DNA of 35,503 nucleotides. It comes from Akkermansiaceae bacterium. Lineage in GTDB: Bacteria; Verrucomicrobiota; Verrucomicrobiia; Verrucomicrobiales; Akkermansiaceae. Both the position numbers and the translations under genes were made by a program. The notes under the pieces were generated by a model, which was given only the letters and a program-made list of their open reading frames with translations, was not told the origin of the DNA and searched no databases. This document shows positions 1 to 7,957 of this stretch, piece by piece. The stretch is taken from the NCBI GenBank assembly GCA_023263995.1, contig JALQTQ010000008.1:341-35843 (forward strand), in the 5' to 3' direction. Every line of letters begins with the position of its first letter. The first letter of the stretch is position 1.

Positions 1-2
1 GG

Positions 3-518
3 GCCTGGCTGGCCGGGGTGATCTTCAACAATCCCCCAAAACCACCGCCAGCCGACGTGCCGCCACTCGGAGAAAAACCATCAAAGGGTGAGGAGCATCT
101 CACCCTCCGCGAGCGCCTCGCGATGCACCGCAAACGGGCCGACTGCCGTGGCTGCCACGACAACATCGACCCTCTCGGGTTCGCCCTCGAAAACTTCGAT
201 GCCATCGGACAATGGCGCGAAACCTACGAAAACAATCGTGAGGTCGACATCGCGGGGATTCTCTTCCGTAAGCATCGATTCACCTCGGTGGTGGAGTTCA
301 AGGACGCCATCCTCGCGGAGAAGGACCGCTTCGTCCGCGGCCTCGCCGGCCATCTCATCGCCTTCTCACTCGGGCGTGAAACCCACCCGGCCGACGGACC
401 AGCCCTCGATCACATCATGAACCAGACCGCCGCCGACGGATACCGCCTGAAAACCCTGATCCGAGAAGTGATCCTCAGCGAACCCTTTCGAGGCAAGGCG
501 ATAACATCAACCGAGTAG
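3..518 (+). CDS. C-terminal part of planctomycete-type cytochrome protein (DUF1592/DUF1588/DUF1585 family), truncated by window edge
   Basis: The reading frame is open to the left edge (codons from base 3 read AWLAGVIF before the GTG that the ORF track uses), so this is only the end of a larger protein and the GTG at 18 is not its start. Visible parts: a DUF1588-like segment with CRGCH, a c-type haem (CxxCH) motif, followed by NIDPLGFALENFDAIGQWR, then a DUF1585-like tail (RGLAGHLIAFSLGRE...LIREVILSEPF). Family members are large secreted proteins of Planctomycetes and Verrucomicrobia, thought to act in the cell envelope; the substrate is unknown. The gene ends 9 bases before the DUF1552 gene, the usual partner, so the two are probably co-transcribed. 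Family assignment is firm; function is inference. Confidence 0.9.
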   Translation, partial: AWLAGVIFNNPPKPPPADVPPLGEKPSKGEEHLTLRERLAMHRKRADCRGCHDNIDPLGFALENFDAIGQWRETYENNREVDIAGILFRKHRFTSVVEFKDAILAEKDRFVRGLAGHLIAFSLGRETHPADGPALDHIMNQTAADGYRLKTLIREVILSEPFRGKAITSTE

Positions 519-527
519 ATCCAAACC

Positions 528-1868
528 ATGACGACACGACGAGGATTTTTGAGAGGACTGGGCGGAGCAGCTCTCGCCCTTCCATGGATGGAAAGCCTGG
601 GCTCGCAATCTCTCGCGAGCGGAACAGCCAAACGGATGGCCCATTTCTACGTCCCCATCGGGGTGGTTCGTCGCGGTTTTTTCCCGGGCGAAGCCAACGG
701 CACCATCCCAAAAGGAAACTTGGGTAACATTGCCCGATCCCTCGACAAACAAGATCCTCACTTTAAAGCCTGCCCGCTCGACCAACTCACCCCGACGATG
801 GCCCCCCTCGCGGAGCTGAAGGACAAGGTCAACCTGATCACCGGGATGGACCGTACTTTCCAGCAGGGAACAGACGTCCACGCCCAATGCGCCTCATGCT
901 ACCTCAGCAGTGCCCCACCCTACACCATCAAGGGGACGGCCTGGCCGCTCGACCGCACTCTCGACCACCTCGTTGCCGACCACGTCGGTCAAAAGACCCC
1001 TTTTGCGACCCTCGAATTCAGCTGCAACAGTCACCGGGACAACAAGGAGTCGATCTACTTCGACAACATCTCGTGGTATGGCACCGGTCACCTCGCCCCT
1101 TCCATCCGAGACCCCCGCAAGATGTACCGCCGCCTCTTTTCGACCCGGGAGATCAAGCGTCACCGCGACGTGACCGACCTCGTTCTCGAAGATGCCCGCT
1201 CGATGAAAAGGGATCTGGCGTATCATGACGGTCAGAAGTTCGCCGAGTATTTCGAATCAATCCGGGCCATCGAGAAACAAATGGACCGGCTCGAAGCGAT
1301 GAAGGGCGAGCTCGCCAAAGTCTCCTTCGATGAGCCACCCGAAGCCTACCTGCCGCGCGGTGAATACATCCGCCTCATGGGAGACCTCATGGTGGTGGCC
1401 TTGCAGTCAGGCCTCACCAACGTGGCCACCTTCATGGTGGGACCGGAGCGCTGGGACACCCCTTATCTGTTCGATGGACTCTTCGACAAGCCAATGAGCC
1501 ATCACGGAATGTCCCATAATCAAACGAAGATGATCAACCAGTTGTTGAAGGTAGACCGCTTCCACATGGAGCAATATGCCTACCTCCTCAGGAAGATGGA
1601 TCAGGTGTTGGAAGCCGATGGCTCCACCTTGCTCGACAACACCCTCTTCACCTACGGCTCGGGGCTGGGGGACGGATCCACCCACCAATACAACGACCTG
1701 CCCATCATCATGGCGGGCGGTGGCAAACAGGTGAAAACCGGCCAACATCTCAACCTGCCCGAAGGGACACCCCTCGCGAACCTCTGGCTCACCCAAGCCC
1801 GCATGATGGGAGTCACGATGGAGCGCTTTGCCGACAGCACCGGGGAAATCAACGCCATCAGAGCCTGA
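528..1868 (+). CDS. DUF1552 domain-containing, Tat-exported protein
   Basis: A 446-residue protein of the usual length for the DUF1552 family. The N-terminus has a twin-arginine signal (TTRRGFLRG, RR at residues 4-5) followed by a hydrophobic stretch (AALALPWME), so export in folded form by Tat is likely. The body shows family features: MAHFYVPIGV near residue 38, LIDGMDR-like LITGMDR, and FMVGPERWDTPY in the C-terminal half. The ATG lies 9 bases after the upstream cytochrome gene, and DUF1592-type + DUF1552 pairs recur in Planctomycetes and Verrucomicrobia. The biochemical role of DUF1552 is not established. It is unrelated to the polysaccharide genes downstream and marks the outer edge of that locus. 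Confidence 0.92.
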   Translation: MTTRRGFLRGLGGAALALPWMESLGSQSLASGTAKRMAHFYVPIGVVRRGFFPGEANGTIPKGNLGNIARSLDKQDPHFKACPLDQLTPTMAPLAELKDKVNLITGMDRTFQQGTDVHAQCASCYLSSAPPYTIKGTAWPLDRTLDHLVADHVGQKTPFATLEFSCNSHRDNKESIYFDNISWYGTGHLAPSIRDPRKMYRRLFSTREIKRHRDVTDLVLEDARSMKRDLAYHDGQKFAEYFESIRAIEKQMDRLEAMKGELAKVSFDEPPEAYLPRGEYIRLMGDLMVVALQSGLTNVATFMVGPERWDTPYLFDGLFDKPMSHHGMSHNQTKMINQLLKVDRFHMEQYAYLLRKMDQVLEADGSTLLDNTLFTYGSGLGDGSTHQYNDLPIIMAGGGKQVKTGQHLNLPEGTPLANLWLTQARMMGVTMERFADSTGEINAIRA

Positions 1869-2168
1869 TCAACCCAAGCGGTCCGGAGAAACCGGCCTGA
1901 ATCTCGAAAAAGAACGTGCCAAAGAACCGAAACACGCTTTCCGGGACCGCACCACTTTTCCCTGCGCTTGAGCGCGACAAGCGGAAGTCCGGCGTTGCGG
2001 GACCCAAACGCAGGCCCGTTGATGCGCGGGCCTCCGAGCCCCGCCCGAGTGGATGAATCAATTGTCGCTGAACTGCCCTCGACCTTGAACAAGATTATAG
2101 AAAAAAATTGCACCGCCTTGATCAGAAAAACCCCTTCCATTTCATGGATTTTCTGCGAGGATATTCTC
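1869..2168. other. Intergenic stretch of 300 bases with one small palindrome
   Basis: No convincing gene was found here. The ORF-track entry starting at 1968 runs through it, but its first 67 residues look like non-coding translation; the real gene starts at 2169. A perfect 7-base inverted repeat, AGGCCCG (2012-2018) and CGGGCCT (2027-2033), with an 8-base loop lies in the middle. It has no following T-run, so I do not call it a terminator. The last 100 bases are clearly richer in A and T and may hold the promoter of the small secreted gene, but no good -35/-10 pair could be defined. Confidence 0.5.
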
Positions 2169-2579
2169 ATGAAAATTTTGAAAATCTTTTCGATGATGAT
2201 TCTTCTGAGCTTGCCGTCTCTTGGCAAGCTCCCCGCTGACCACCTGTTCTTCAAAGGGGAAACAGTCGTAGATACCTACACGATCAAAGGGGCAAGTATC
2301 AGGATGATCAGCACGGCCAAGAATTTTGCCACTTTGAACTTAGAGCTCAAGGAGTTCCTTGGAGAAGGGTGGGTCACTGAGAAGCCCAAAGAAATCAAAG
2401 ACCCGACGATCAAAAAAAAGGCTGAAGAGAACGGGCTGACTACCGAAAACATGGTCATTTATGTGGATCCTGCCAATCCAAAGCTCAGGGTTTCGCTTGC
2501 TCTTACCGAGCTACCGGGAAGCGAAGATGGCGAGTCCATCGCCATGCTGACAATCGCAAGGGATTTCGTGGGAAATTGA
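2169..2579 (+). CDS. Small secreted protein of unknown function
   Basis: I shorten the ORF-track entry (1968) to the ATG at 2169, giving 136 residues. This ATG has a GCGAGG Shine-Dalgarno-like stretch ending 8 bases upstream and opens a good Sec signal peptide (MKILKIFSMMILLSLPSLG). The mature part is small, charged and lysine/glutamate rich in the middle (KPKEIKDPTIKKKAEENG), with no cysteine and no motif I recognise. It is the last plus-strand gene and converges on the ligase-like gene. Its base composition is noticeably more AT-rich than the DUF1552 gene before it. Function unknown. Confidence 0.7.
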   Translation: MKILKIFSMMILLSLPSLGKLPADHLFFKGETVVDTYTIKGASIRMISTAKNFATLNLELKEFLGEGWVTEKPKEIKDPTIKKKAEENGLTTENMVIYVDPANPKLRVSLALTELPGSEDGESIAMLTIARDFVGN

Positions 2580-2821
2580 GCGGCGCATTTACCTCCCTCT
2601 GCATCGCGAAAATGGGTCGTCAAAGCCAAACACTTCTCTTGACGGTGATCGAGGGCCTTTCGGGCTCCCTTCTGCGCTTTTCCACTTTCCTAAAGCCTTG
2701 GACGGAATCAACGACTGGACAGCGGCCTTGAGTCGAGGGTGCCAGTTTGCCTATCCCAATTTTGAATGGAGCAAAGGTCCCCAATAATCCTATCGCTCGC
2801 AGATTTGGAAATGTTAAGTTG

Positions 2822-4213
2822 TTAATTGCCACTCGGACCATGATGGGGGCTTCTTCCTGATTTGACCGCTCCCCATAGAAAGCCACAACAGACAATCGCC
2901 ACTAGTTTGAGAGACACGATTCCGAAGGGGAAATCAAAGCAGGAATGGACGCCCAACGAGATCAGGGCAACGATGATTCCGCTGGTTAAGGATCTCGAAG
3001 ATGATTTTCTTTTGCTGCGAACTGTTTTCAGTCCGACAGCAAGGCCTCCAATGGCGAGAATGAACCAGAGTGATGCCCCCAAATATCCCCACTCAGTAAC
3101 TAACTGCACTGGGTCACAGTGACCATGAAGCCAAACCCCCCGAGGGGGATCATCAGCAACGGACAAGAAAAAGGGCACGACCGTGGCGAATGACCCCGGG
3201 CCAAAACCAAACCAGCCTCCCTCGTCAATCGCGGACATCCCCAACATCACACTGATGATCTGTTTCCTACCTTCGAAGGTGGCCGCTCTTCCATCCTGAG
3301 CATCCTCAATAAAGTCGTCCATTCGGACGATCAGCTTCTGCACCCCTACTGCCCCAAAAACAAGGAATAGGACCGCGCTAGTCACCAAGAACAACTTCCC
3401 TTCAAGCTTCAAATTCCGGGGATTCTCCCTAATAGAGCGCAAAACCATCAGGACTTTCCGACGATGAAGAAAGAAAGATAATCCGACAGTGATGGCGAGG
3501 ACCAGGGTCGCGCCCTTGGAAGCGGTCGCCAAGGTTCCAAGAAAGCACATCAAGGTGAGGATGCCCCATCCCAGTGTCTTGGCAGATTTGCCATGTCCCA
3601 TGGCTGAGACCCAAAAGCCAAAACCAATCGCTCCCGCGAAATTCAAATATGCTCCGGCATGCCCGTTGTAAACGAATGGGGCAAAGAAGGTGGGAGGGTG
3701 CCTCGTGTCCATGAACCAAATCGACTCGGCGTCCAAAACCCGGTGATAGAGCCCAATCATAGTGATCGTGGCCCCCAAAATCGGGAAAACGGCCAACAGA
3801 AAGGGCCACGAGTTTGTTCGACGCCATCGGACTGCCGCCCAGAAAACCATTGAAAGCCCGGTGATCTCAATCATTTTTGCGATGCTTGCGTTTCTGGTCA
3901 TGGTCCCTGGACCTCCATCCCAGAGGCGCTGCTGGTATTCCTGAAAAGAAAGCGCCATAAAATCAAAGGAGGCTTTGGAATTCAGAACCATGAGCCAGCC
4001 GTAGCATAAAAGAATCACCAGAGTGATTGTAGCGACCTTGGAGAAAAAATGACCCGTTGATCGAGGGAGAATGAGAAGCGAAAGGAGGGACCATCCCATC
4101 GCCAGCAATACTGAATGTTTTGCGATCTCAGGGTCAGCTGATGCAAAGCGGCCAAGGACCCAGGCAACTAGAAACGCAAATAGGGTCCCCAGAACGATTT
4201 CCAATTTTTTCAT
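2822..4213 (-). CDS. O-antigen ligase/polymerase-like membrane protein (Wzy_C family)
   Basis: A 463-residue polytopic membrane protein with around ten hydrophobic segments, starting at residue 1 (MKKLEIVLGTLFAFLVAWVLG). Family hallmarks are YNGHAGAYLNFAGA (residues about 180-195), a TASKGATLVLAI segment like the S-R/K-G motif of ligases, and the periplasmic-loop motif WLHGHCDPVQLVTEWGYLG in the C-terminal third. Such proteins polymerise or transfer undecaprenyl-linked glycans at the outer face of the inner membrane. It follows the PEP-CTERM gene, as often seen in exosortase-associated polysaccharide loci. The start codon has no Shine-Dalgarno; the bases immediately before it are the U-tract of a hairpin (see terminator). 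Ligase versus polymerase cannot be decided from sequence. Confidence 0.82.
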   Translation of the reverse strand: MKKLEIVLGTLFAFLVAWVLGRFASADPEIAKHSVLLAMGWSLLSLLILPRSTGHFFSKVATITLVILLCYGWLMVLNSKASFDFMALSFQEYQQRLWDGGPGTMTRNASIAKMIEITGLSMVFWAAVRWRRTNSWPFLLAVFPILGATITMIGLYHRVLDAESIWFMDTRHPPTFFAPFVYNGHAGAYLNFAGAIGFGFWVSAMGHGKSAKTLGWGILTLMCFLGTLATASKGATLVLAITVGLSFFLHRRKVLMVLRSIRENPRNLKLEGKLFLVTSAVLFLVFGAVGVQKLIVRMDDFIEDAQDGRAATFEGRKQIISVMLGMSAIDEGGWFGFGPGSFATVVPFFLSVADDPPRGVWLHGHCDPVQLVTEWGYLGASLWFILAIGGLAVGLKTVRSKRKSSSRSLTSGIIVALISLGVHSCFDFPFGIVSLKLVAIVCCGFLWGAVKSGRSPHHGPSGN

Positions 4214-4216
4214 AAT

Positions 4217-4245
4217 AAAAAAGCTACTGGGTTAGAGTAGCTTTT
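4217..4245 (-). terminator. Intrinsic terminator/attenuator hairpin after the PEP-CTERM gene
   Basis: A perfect 10-base inverted repeat, AAAAGCTACT (4219-4228) and AGTAGCTTTT (4236-4245), with a 7-base loop. On the minus strand the 3' arm runs into six T residues (complement of A at 4217-4222) and then, after ATT, directly into the ATG of the ligase-like gene. Location, stem and U-tract fit a Rho-independent terminator for the PEP-CTERM transcript. Its position on the ligase leader suggests partial termination or attenuation. Confidence 0.75.
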
Positions 4246-4282
4246 GGGGGAGTGTGTTTGGAGAAGTTGAGGTAACGGCGAG

Positions 4283-4915
4283 CTATCGTCGACGGCCGAG
4301 AGCGAGCGAGAGCAAGGAAAGCGCAATCAAAAAGCTGCTGGAGGGCTCCGGAATAAAAGCTGGCTCATCGGGTAAGGTGTTATAACCGATCTTATCGACC
4401 AGTGAGTGGGCGGAAGAGTCGCCGATAGTTCCCTGAGGGAGCCATGTGATACGGGCAAATCCATAGTGTATACTTTCGGCAATCTCGAAGCGTAGCCCAA
4501 GATAGCCAGTTCCACCACCACTCCATTCGCCAAGGGAAGAACCAAAAGAACTATCCCAAGCGAGACTCACGAAGCCGCTCTCGAAGCTCAGCGCAGGACC
4601 AATAGAGTCCCCTTCCGAAAAGCGGCGGACCAGACTCAGGCTCCCACCATCGGTAGCAACCTGAGCGCCAGAAAGTCCCCGAGCAATCAGAAACGCTGTC
4701 GTCCCAAAGTCTTGGACCTCGAGCTCCAAGTCATCGGTTGCGTCCAACAGTGGACCTAAAGATGCGTTCAGGTTAAGGGGGGCAGCCGAGACCTCATCGA
4801 ATCTAACAGGACTCATCGCTGTCACGACTGTTGCTGCAAACGACCAAGAAGGGGCCGCTAACAACAAGCATGACAAGACGAGTTGTCTATTTAGACCATT
4901 GGAGGTGTTGATCAT
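4283..4915 (-). CDS. PEP-CTERM sorting-domain protein
   Basis: A 210-residue secreted protein. It has a Sec signal peptide (QLVLSCLLLAAPSWSFA, cleavage expected near residue 27) and a textbook PEP-CTERM tail over the last 23 residues: IPEPSSS, a hydrophobic helix LIALSLLSLALG, and a basic end GRRR. Such tails are processed by exosortases, linking the protein to surface polysaccharide export. The mature region is rich in Ser, Gly and acidic residues (SFGSSLGEWSGGGTGYLGLRF), resembling other Verrucomicrobial PEP-CTERM proteins, which end in a beta-rich domain. It is 24 bases downstream of another secreted protein gene. No exosortase gene lies in the window. AGGA sits only 1 base before the ATG, too close to be a normal ribosome site. 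Confidence 0.88.
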   Translation of the reverse strand: MINTSNGLNRQLVLSCLLLAAPSWSFAATVVTAMSPVRFDEVSAAPLNLNASLGPLLDATDDLELEVQDFGTTAFLIARGLSGAQVATDGGSLSLVRRFSEGDSIGPALSFESGFVSLAWDSSFGSSLGEWSGGGTGYLGLRFEIAESIHYGFARITWLPQGTIGDSSAHSLVDKIGYNTLPDEPAFIPEPSSSFLIALSLLSLALGRRR

Positions 4916-4939
4916 ATCCTAAGACACGGGCACTATCGA

Positions 4940-5329
4940 CTAGTTGCAGTTGTAGTCCACGCGGAGTTGAATTTTGAGAAACGCGAAAACTGCAGCTGAG
5001 TCAAAACCTTGGTTGACGAGGAAAGTGGCCATGTAAGCGGTCTTCAAAGCATCTGCGTTCTCCGTGGCCGTGGTATCAGCACCAGCTCCCGAGCCAAAAA
5101 AGAAGGCAACGGCCAAGAGGCGATTGAGATCGCCGTCGCTGACTTCATCGATCGCGTAACAAGGGGTGCTGACCGCGGGGATCAAACTACCCGGCTTGAT
5201 GATCGGAGGATTGGGAGTGTCTGCGCTGGTTTTGAAAGTCTTCAAGGTTTTCCCCGTGAAGTTCGCGAGAGAGACGGAAGGCGTCATCACAAAGACGGAG
5301 AGGACAATCACGTTGAGGAGTTTTTTCAT
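4940..5329 (-). CDS. Small secreted protein of unknown function, upstream of the PEP-CTERM gene
   Basis: A 129-residue protein with a clear Sec signal peptide (MKKLLNVIVLSVFVMTPSVSLA, cleavage near residue 22). The mature part begins with a Thr/Lys/Pro-rich linker and contains exactly two cysteines, Cys57 (STPCYA) and Cys128 (DYNCN, next to the C-terminus), which could form a disulfide. The middle, LNRLLAVAFFFGSGAGAD, is hydrophobic and Gly/Ala-rich, and the C-terminal half looks helical. No family recognised. The 24-base spacing to the PEP-CTERM gene suggests co-expression and a shared envelope role. Prediction of export is solid; function unknown. Confidence 0.75.
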   Translation of the reverse strand: MKKLLNVIVLSVFVMTPSVSLANFTGKTLKTFKTSADTPNPPIIKPGSLIPAVSTPCYAIDEVSDGDLNRLLAVAFFFGSGAGADTTATENADALKTAYMATFLVNQGFDSAAVFAFLKIQLRVDYNCN

Positions 5330-5665
5330 GAGTTCTTGGATTTGTGGAGGGTTGGCTGCCTCGCTCAGGCTTATTCCCTTCGAGACGCTTCCAAGTTGCC
5401 CCCAACGAAAATTTTTTTCAAGATTTTTTTTGGCGCTCCCAAAGAATAAATTCGGGCGAGGACTCAGCGCAGCGTTGAGAGGCTGAATTGTAGCTTTTTA
5501 TCATCGGCACGAAGGACGCCGAAAAATCATTCATCTCCCTCATGATTTGTTCTGATTTTTGGCAAGAGCTCTGAAACAAGGACCTTGCAGACGGGACAGA
5601 GGAAATTTGTGGTCCCAACTAAGGCGATGCTTGGGGCCGACTTCCTCTCGACATGCATCGGTGTC
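5330..5665. other. Intergenic region separating the large glycosyltransferase cluster from the PEP-CTERM genes
   Basis: About 336 bases lie between the end of the minus-strand GT4 gene and the start of the small secreted gene. It must hold the 3' end of the big transcript and probably a promoter for the PEP-CTERM group. The half nearest the secreted gene contains A/T runs (ATTTTTTTC, GATTTTTTTTGG at about 5410-5431). I found no strong hairpin-plus-T-run terminator and no convincing -35/-10 pair. The half nearest the GT4 gene contains a possible 43-codon ORF, listed separately. Confidence 0.5.
5527..5658 (-). CDS. Possible small ORF (43 aa) with a CPVC motif, doubtful
   Basis: This frame is too short for the ORF track. 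On the minus strand an ATG 7 bases after the GT4 stop opens a 43-residue frame reading MHVERKSAPS and then FLCPVCKVLV, ending NHEGDE. The single CxxC pair resembles half of a zinc ribbon, and the spacing to the GT4 gene is operon-like. Against it: there is no clear Shine-Dalgarno, only one CxxC, and the length is within chance expectation. Another frame (5418-5618) overlaps it. It may be a degraded remnant. Confidence 0.2.
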   Translation of the reverse strand: MHVERKSAPSIALVGTTNFLCPVCKVLVSELLPKIRTNHEGDE

Positions 5666-6955
5666 TCAGTGGACTTGCAGAAGTCGCTTGGCGATTTCCG
5701 CCCGGTTGTGGAGGCGATGAAAGTGGTTCTTCCCGAACCTCAGAGCCCGTTCCCCCTTATGGCACCTCAGGTTTTCATCGAGACATTGGTCCAGACAAGC
5801 CCTCATTTTTTCGTGATCGCCGGGAGCCACCACCCAGCCGGCTTCGGCGTCGTTAATCCACTCGCCGATCGCACAGGTTTCGCTGCCCACAAAAAGAAGA
5901 GGGCGACCCGAGGCAAAAATACCCTGGACCTTTGAAGGCACCATGCACCCGTCCCATTCAGGCTTCAGCGAGGCGAGGTGGACGTCCGCACTCAGGAGAT
6001 GGGGAGTCAAAAGCTCCTCCGCGACATAATCCCCCAGTTCCAGCGCCACGCCGGGATTCTTATCTCGGAAATCTTTCACTTCCTGCCGTCGCTTGCCATC
6101 GCCATAGAAAGCAAACAGAAGGTGCGGCCGATTTTCGCTCCATTTGGCCATGGCCAGAAAGTCCTCCAAAGAATGGCCCAGACCCATGTTGCCGGAATAG
6201 AGGAAAACGAGCTTGTTCTCCCACCCTCGCTGCTTGCGGAGCTCCCGGCTTTCGATCAAGGCATTCTCCTTGAGATCCACCCCGCTCCAAAGCGGGACGA
6301 CCGCGCAATCCTCCACGCCGTGTCCGTTTTCCAGCTTGCGGGCCATATCCGGCCCGAGGGCGATGGTGCCTTGATTCCGCTTGCCTCCGAAACCCCACCG
6401 GGAAAGACCTCGAAGAACTCTTGCTTTCAGGCTGCCTTCTTTGAAAAGGCCGTGGGCCACCATGACATCGGGATAAAGATCCATGACCCAATGGGCATGC
6501 CGGGCTCCGCGGAACTTTGAGACAAAGCGGGCGAGAACCCCAAGATAGGGCGGCGTGGTCATCGCGACATAACAAGTCGGTCGACCTCTCACCGTCAGGG
6601 CACCGAAGAAGGCGAAAAGATAAAAGCTGGCGTAGTCGCAAAGCTTCCCGAGGACGGTCTGACGCCCGAAGCGAAACGTCGGAACGCGGATGACCTCCAC
6701 CTGCCTTGAGGAGTCTGGCGGCTCGTTCCTATTGCTTCTCCCGGCCCCGGAATACCCGCCCCGGGAACAAAGAATGGTGACCCGGATTCCCCGGGCCACC
6801 ATTTCATCGGCGACATCCCGCAACATCACTCCAGTCGGAGCAAGGTCGGGAGGGTAATATTGATTGAGAAAGACGAAGTGTGGCTGTTTGGCGGTCACGA
6901 GGGGTTCGGGTTGCGTGAAAGTAGGTTCGGACCTTGATGTTTCTGTTTTTGTCAA
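5666..6955 (-). CDS. Glycosyltransferase family 4 (WcaI/WbuB-like)
   Basis: A GT-B glycosyltransferase of 429 residues. The N-terminal acceptor domain begins FVFLNQYYPPDLAPTG near residue 27, characteristic of WcaI/WbuB-type enzymes. The C-terminal donor domain has YSGNMGLGHSLEDF and KVQGIFASGRPLLFVGSE. It would transfer a sugar from a nucleotide donor to a lipid-linked glycan on the cytoplasmic face of the membrane. The start is a TTG: no ATG or GTG lies sensibly near the domain start, and an AGGAG sits 9 bases upstream. It is the last gene of the large cluster and is separated from the GT2 gene before it by 163 bases, so it may have its own promoter. Sugar specificity unknown. Confidence 0.9.
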   Translation of the reverse strand: MTKTETSRSEPTFTQPEPLVTAKQPHFVFLNQYYPPDLAPTGVMLRDVADEMVARGIRVTILCSRGGYSGAGRSNRNEPPDSSRQVEVIRVPTFRFGRQTVLGKLCDYASFYLFAFFGALTVRGRPTCYVAMTTPPYLGVLARFVSKFRGARHAHWVMDLYPDVMVAHGLFKEGSLKARVLRGLSRWGFGGKRNQGTIALGPDMARKLENGHGVEDCAVVPLWSGVDLKENALIESRELRKQRGWENKLVFLYSGNMGLGHSLEDFLAMAKWSENRPHLLFAFYGDGKRRQEVKDFRDKNPGVALELGDYVAEELLTPHLLSADVHLASLKPEWDGCMVPSKVQGIFASGRPLLFVGSETCAIGEWINDAEAGWVVAPGDHEKMRACLDQCLDENLRCHKGERALRFGKNHFHRLHNRAEIAKRLLQVH

Positions 6956-6964
6956 GAATTTTTA

Positions 6965-6969
6965 CTCCT
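6965..6969 (-). promoter_or_regulatory. Shine-Dalgarno deciding the TTG start of the GT4 gene
   Basis: AGGAG on the minus strand (CTCCT on the plus strand), 9 bases before the TTG at 6955. It is one of the few clear ribosome sites in this locus and is the main reason for accepting the TTG start. Confidence 0.65.
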
Positions 6970-7104
6970 AAACGCATCGCGTGAATTTTTGCATCTTTAG
7001 GAAGTTTTTCGCCGAGAGGCGGAGTAAATCTTAAAAAGAATGAATTTTATTCGCTTTGAAAAGAGCTTCACCTCACGCAACTGTGGCCTGTGCTGAGAGT
7101 GTTC

Positions 7105-7941
7105 TCATCCACCGCCGCGTGAGCCAAGCGATTCCTTCTCAGATTCCCCCTCGGTCACCTTAGCGGTGATCAGGAAATCGTAAAAGCCTTGGAGTAAGCA
7201 GTAGACAAAGCCGGGGTAGCCATCGAGAAATCCTCGTTTCCAAAGGTAGAGGTAGCAAAACTTCAGCAACCACCGCCCCGGCATCCGGGCATGCAGTCGC
7301 TTCATGGCCCGCTTGCGCGCCATCCCTCCGCGGAACAAATCACCCAGCGGGATCGGGCCGGTGATTAAATCGCTGGCCTCGGCCGCCTCCTCGGACGAAT
7401 AGCGATTGTGCTTGGCGACCCAGTCGGTGATTCCCTTCGAAAAGTTGTAGTGATCGTAGGGAGTCCCGATGGACCCAATCCCCCGTTTGGCCTCGCCTTC
7501 CCGTTGGCCGTGTCCCGATTTTTGAAAGCGAACCTCGCCCACCTTCAACAAGCGGACTTGGGGGTAGGGATACTGGGTAGAGCGACGAATCCAGCGCCCG
7601 AGGAAGATAATGCGATTGGGAACAAAAAAGGCGCTATGACGGTCCTCCCGGATCGCCCGTTCACATTCCTCTCGGAGATCGTCGTTGAAGTGCTCATCGG
7701 CATCGAGATGAAAGACCCATGGGTGTTTAAAAGGAATCTCATCAAGGGCGTAATTGCGCTGCGCTCCAAAATCATCAAAAGGACGCTCGAAGACCCTCGC
7801 CCCGCTTTTTCGAGCGACCTCACGGGTTTCGTCTTCACTCAGCGAATCGAGTACGACCACATCGTCGCACCAGGCAACGCTCTCAAGACACGAAGGAAGA
7901 TTTTTTTCCTCGTTTTTGGTGAGAATAAGAACGGAAAACAT
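7105..7941 (-). CDS. Glycosyltransferase family 2 (WaaE/KdtX-like)
   Basis: A 278-residue GT-A enzyme. I start it at the ATG at 7941, where FSVLILTKNEEKNLPSCL opens the canonical GT2 fold; the ORF-track extension to 8190 only reads into the upstream gene in a wrong frame. Donor-binding residues: VVLDSLSEDET (about 29-39) and the DxD motif HLDADEHF (residues 80-82). The C-terminal part (FCYLYLWKRGFLDGYPGFVYC) is a hydrophobic tail common in the LPS-core beta-1,4-glucosyltransferase-like subgroup. It starts 16 bases after the aldo/keto reductase stop, so it is co-transcribed with it. Specificity unknown. Confidence 0.88.
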   Translation of the reverse strand: MFSVLILTKNEEKNLPSCLESVAWCDDVVVLDSLSEDETREVARKSGARVFERPFDDFGAQRNYALDEIPFKHPWVFHLDADEHFNDDLREECERAIREDRHSAFFVPNRIIFLGRWIRRSTQYPYPQVRLLKVGEVRFQKSGHGQREGEAKRGIGSIGTPYDHYNFSKGITDWVAKHNRYSSEEAAEASDLITGPIPLGDLFRGGMARKRAMKRLHARMPGRWLLKFCYLYLWKRGFLDGYPGFVYCLLQGFYDFLITAKVTEGESEKESLGSRGGG

Positions 7942-7957
7942 GGCTGACGTGCAGTCT

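Noticed and set aside
2012-2033. Perfect 7-base inverted repeat AGGCCCG/CGGGCCT
   Set aside because: No T-run follows on either strand, so a terminator call is not supported; may be chance in GC-rich sequence.
2580-2821. Gap between the convergent small secreted gene and ligase-like gene, searched for a shared terminator
   Set aside because: Only weak, interrupted stems (for example around 2650-2665) without a proper T-run; ORF 2620-2895 runs into the ligase gene and is a shadow.
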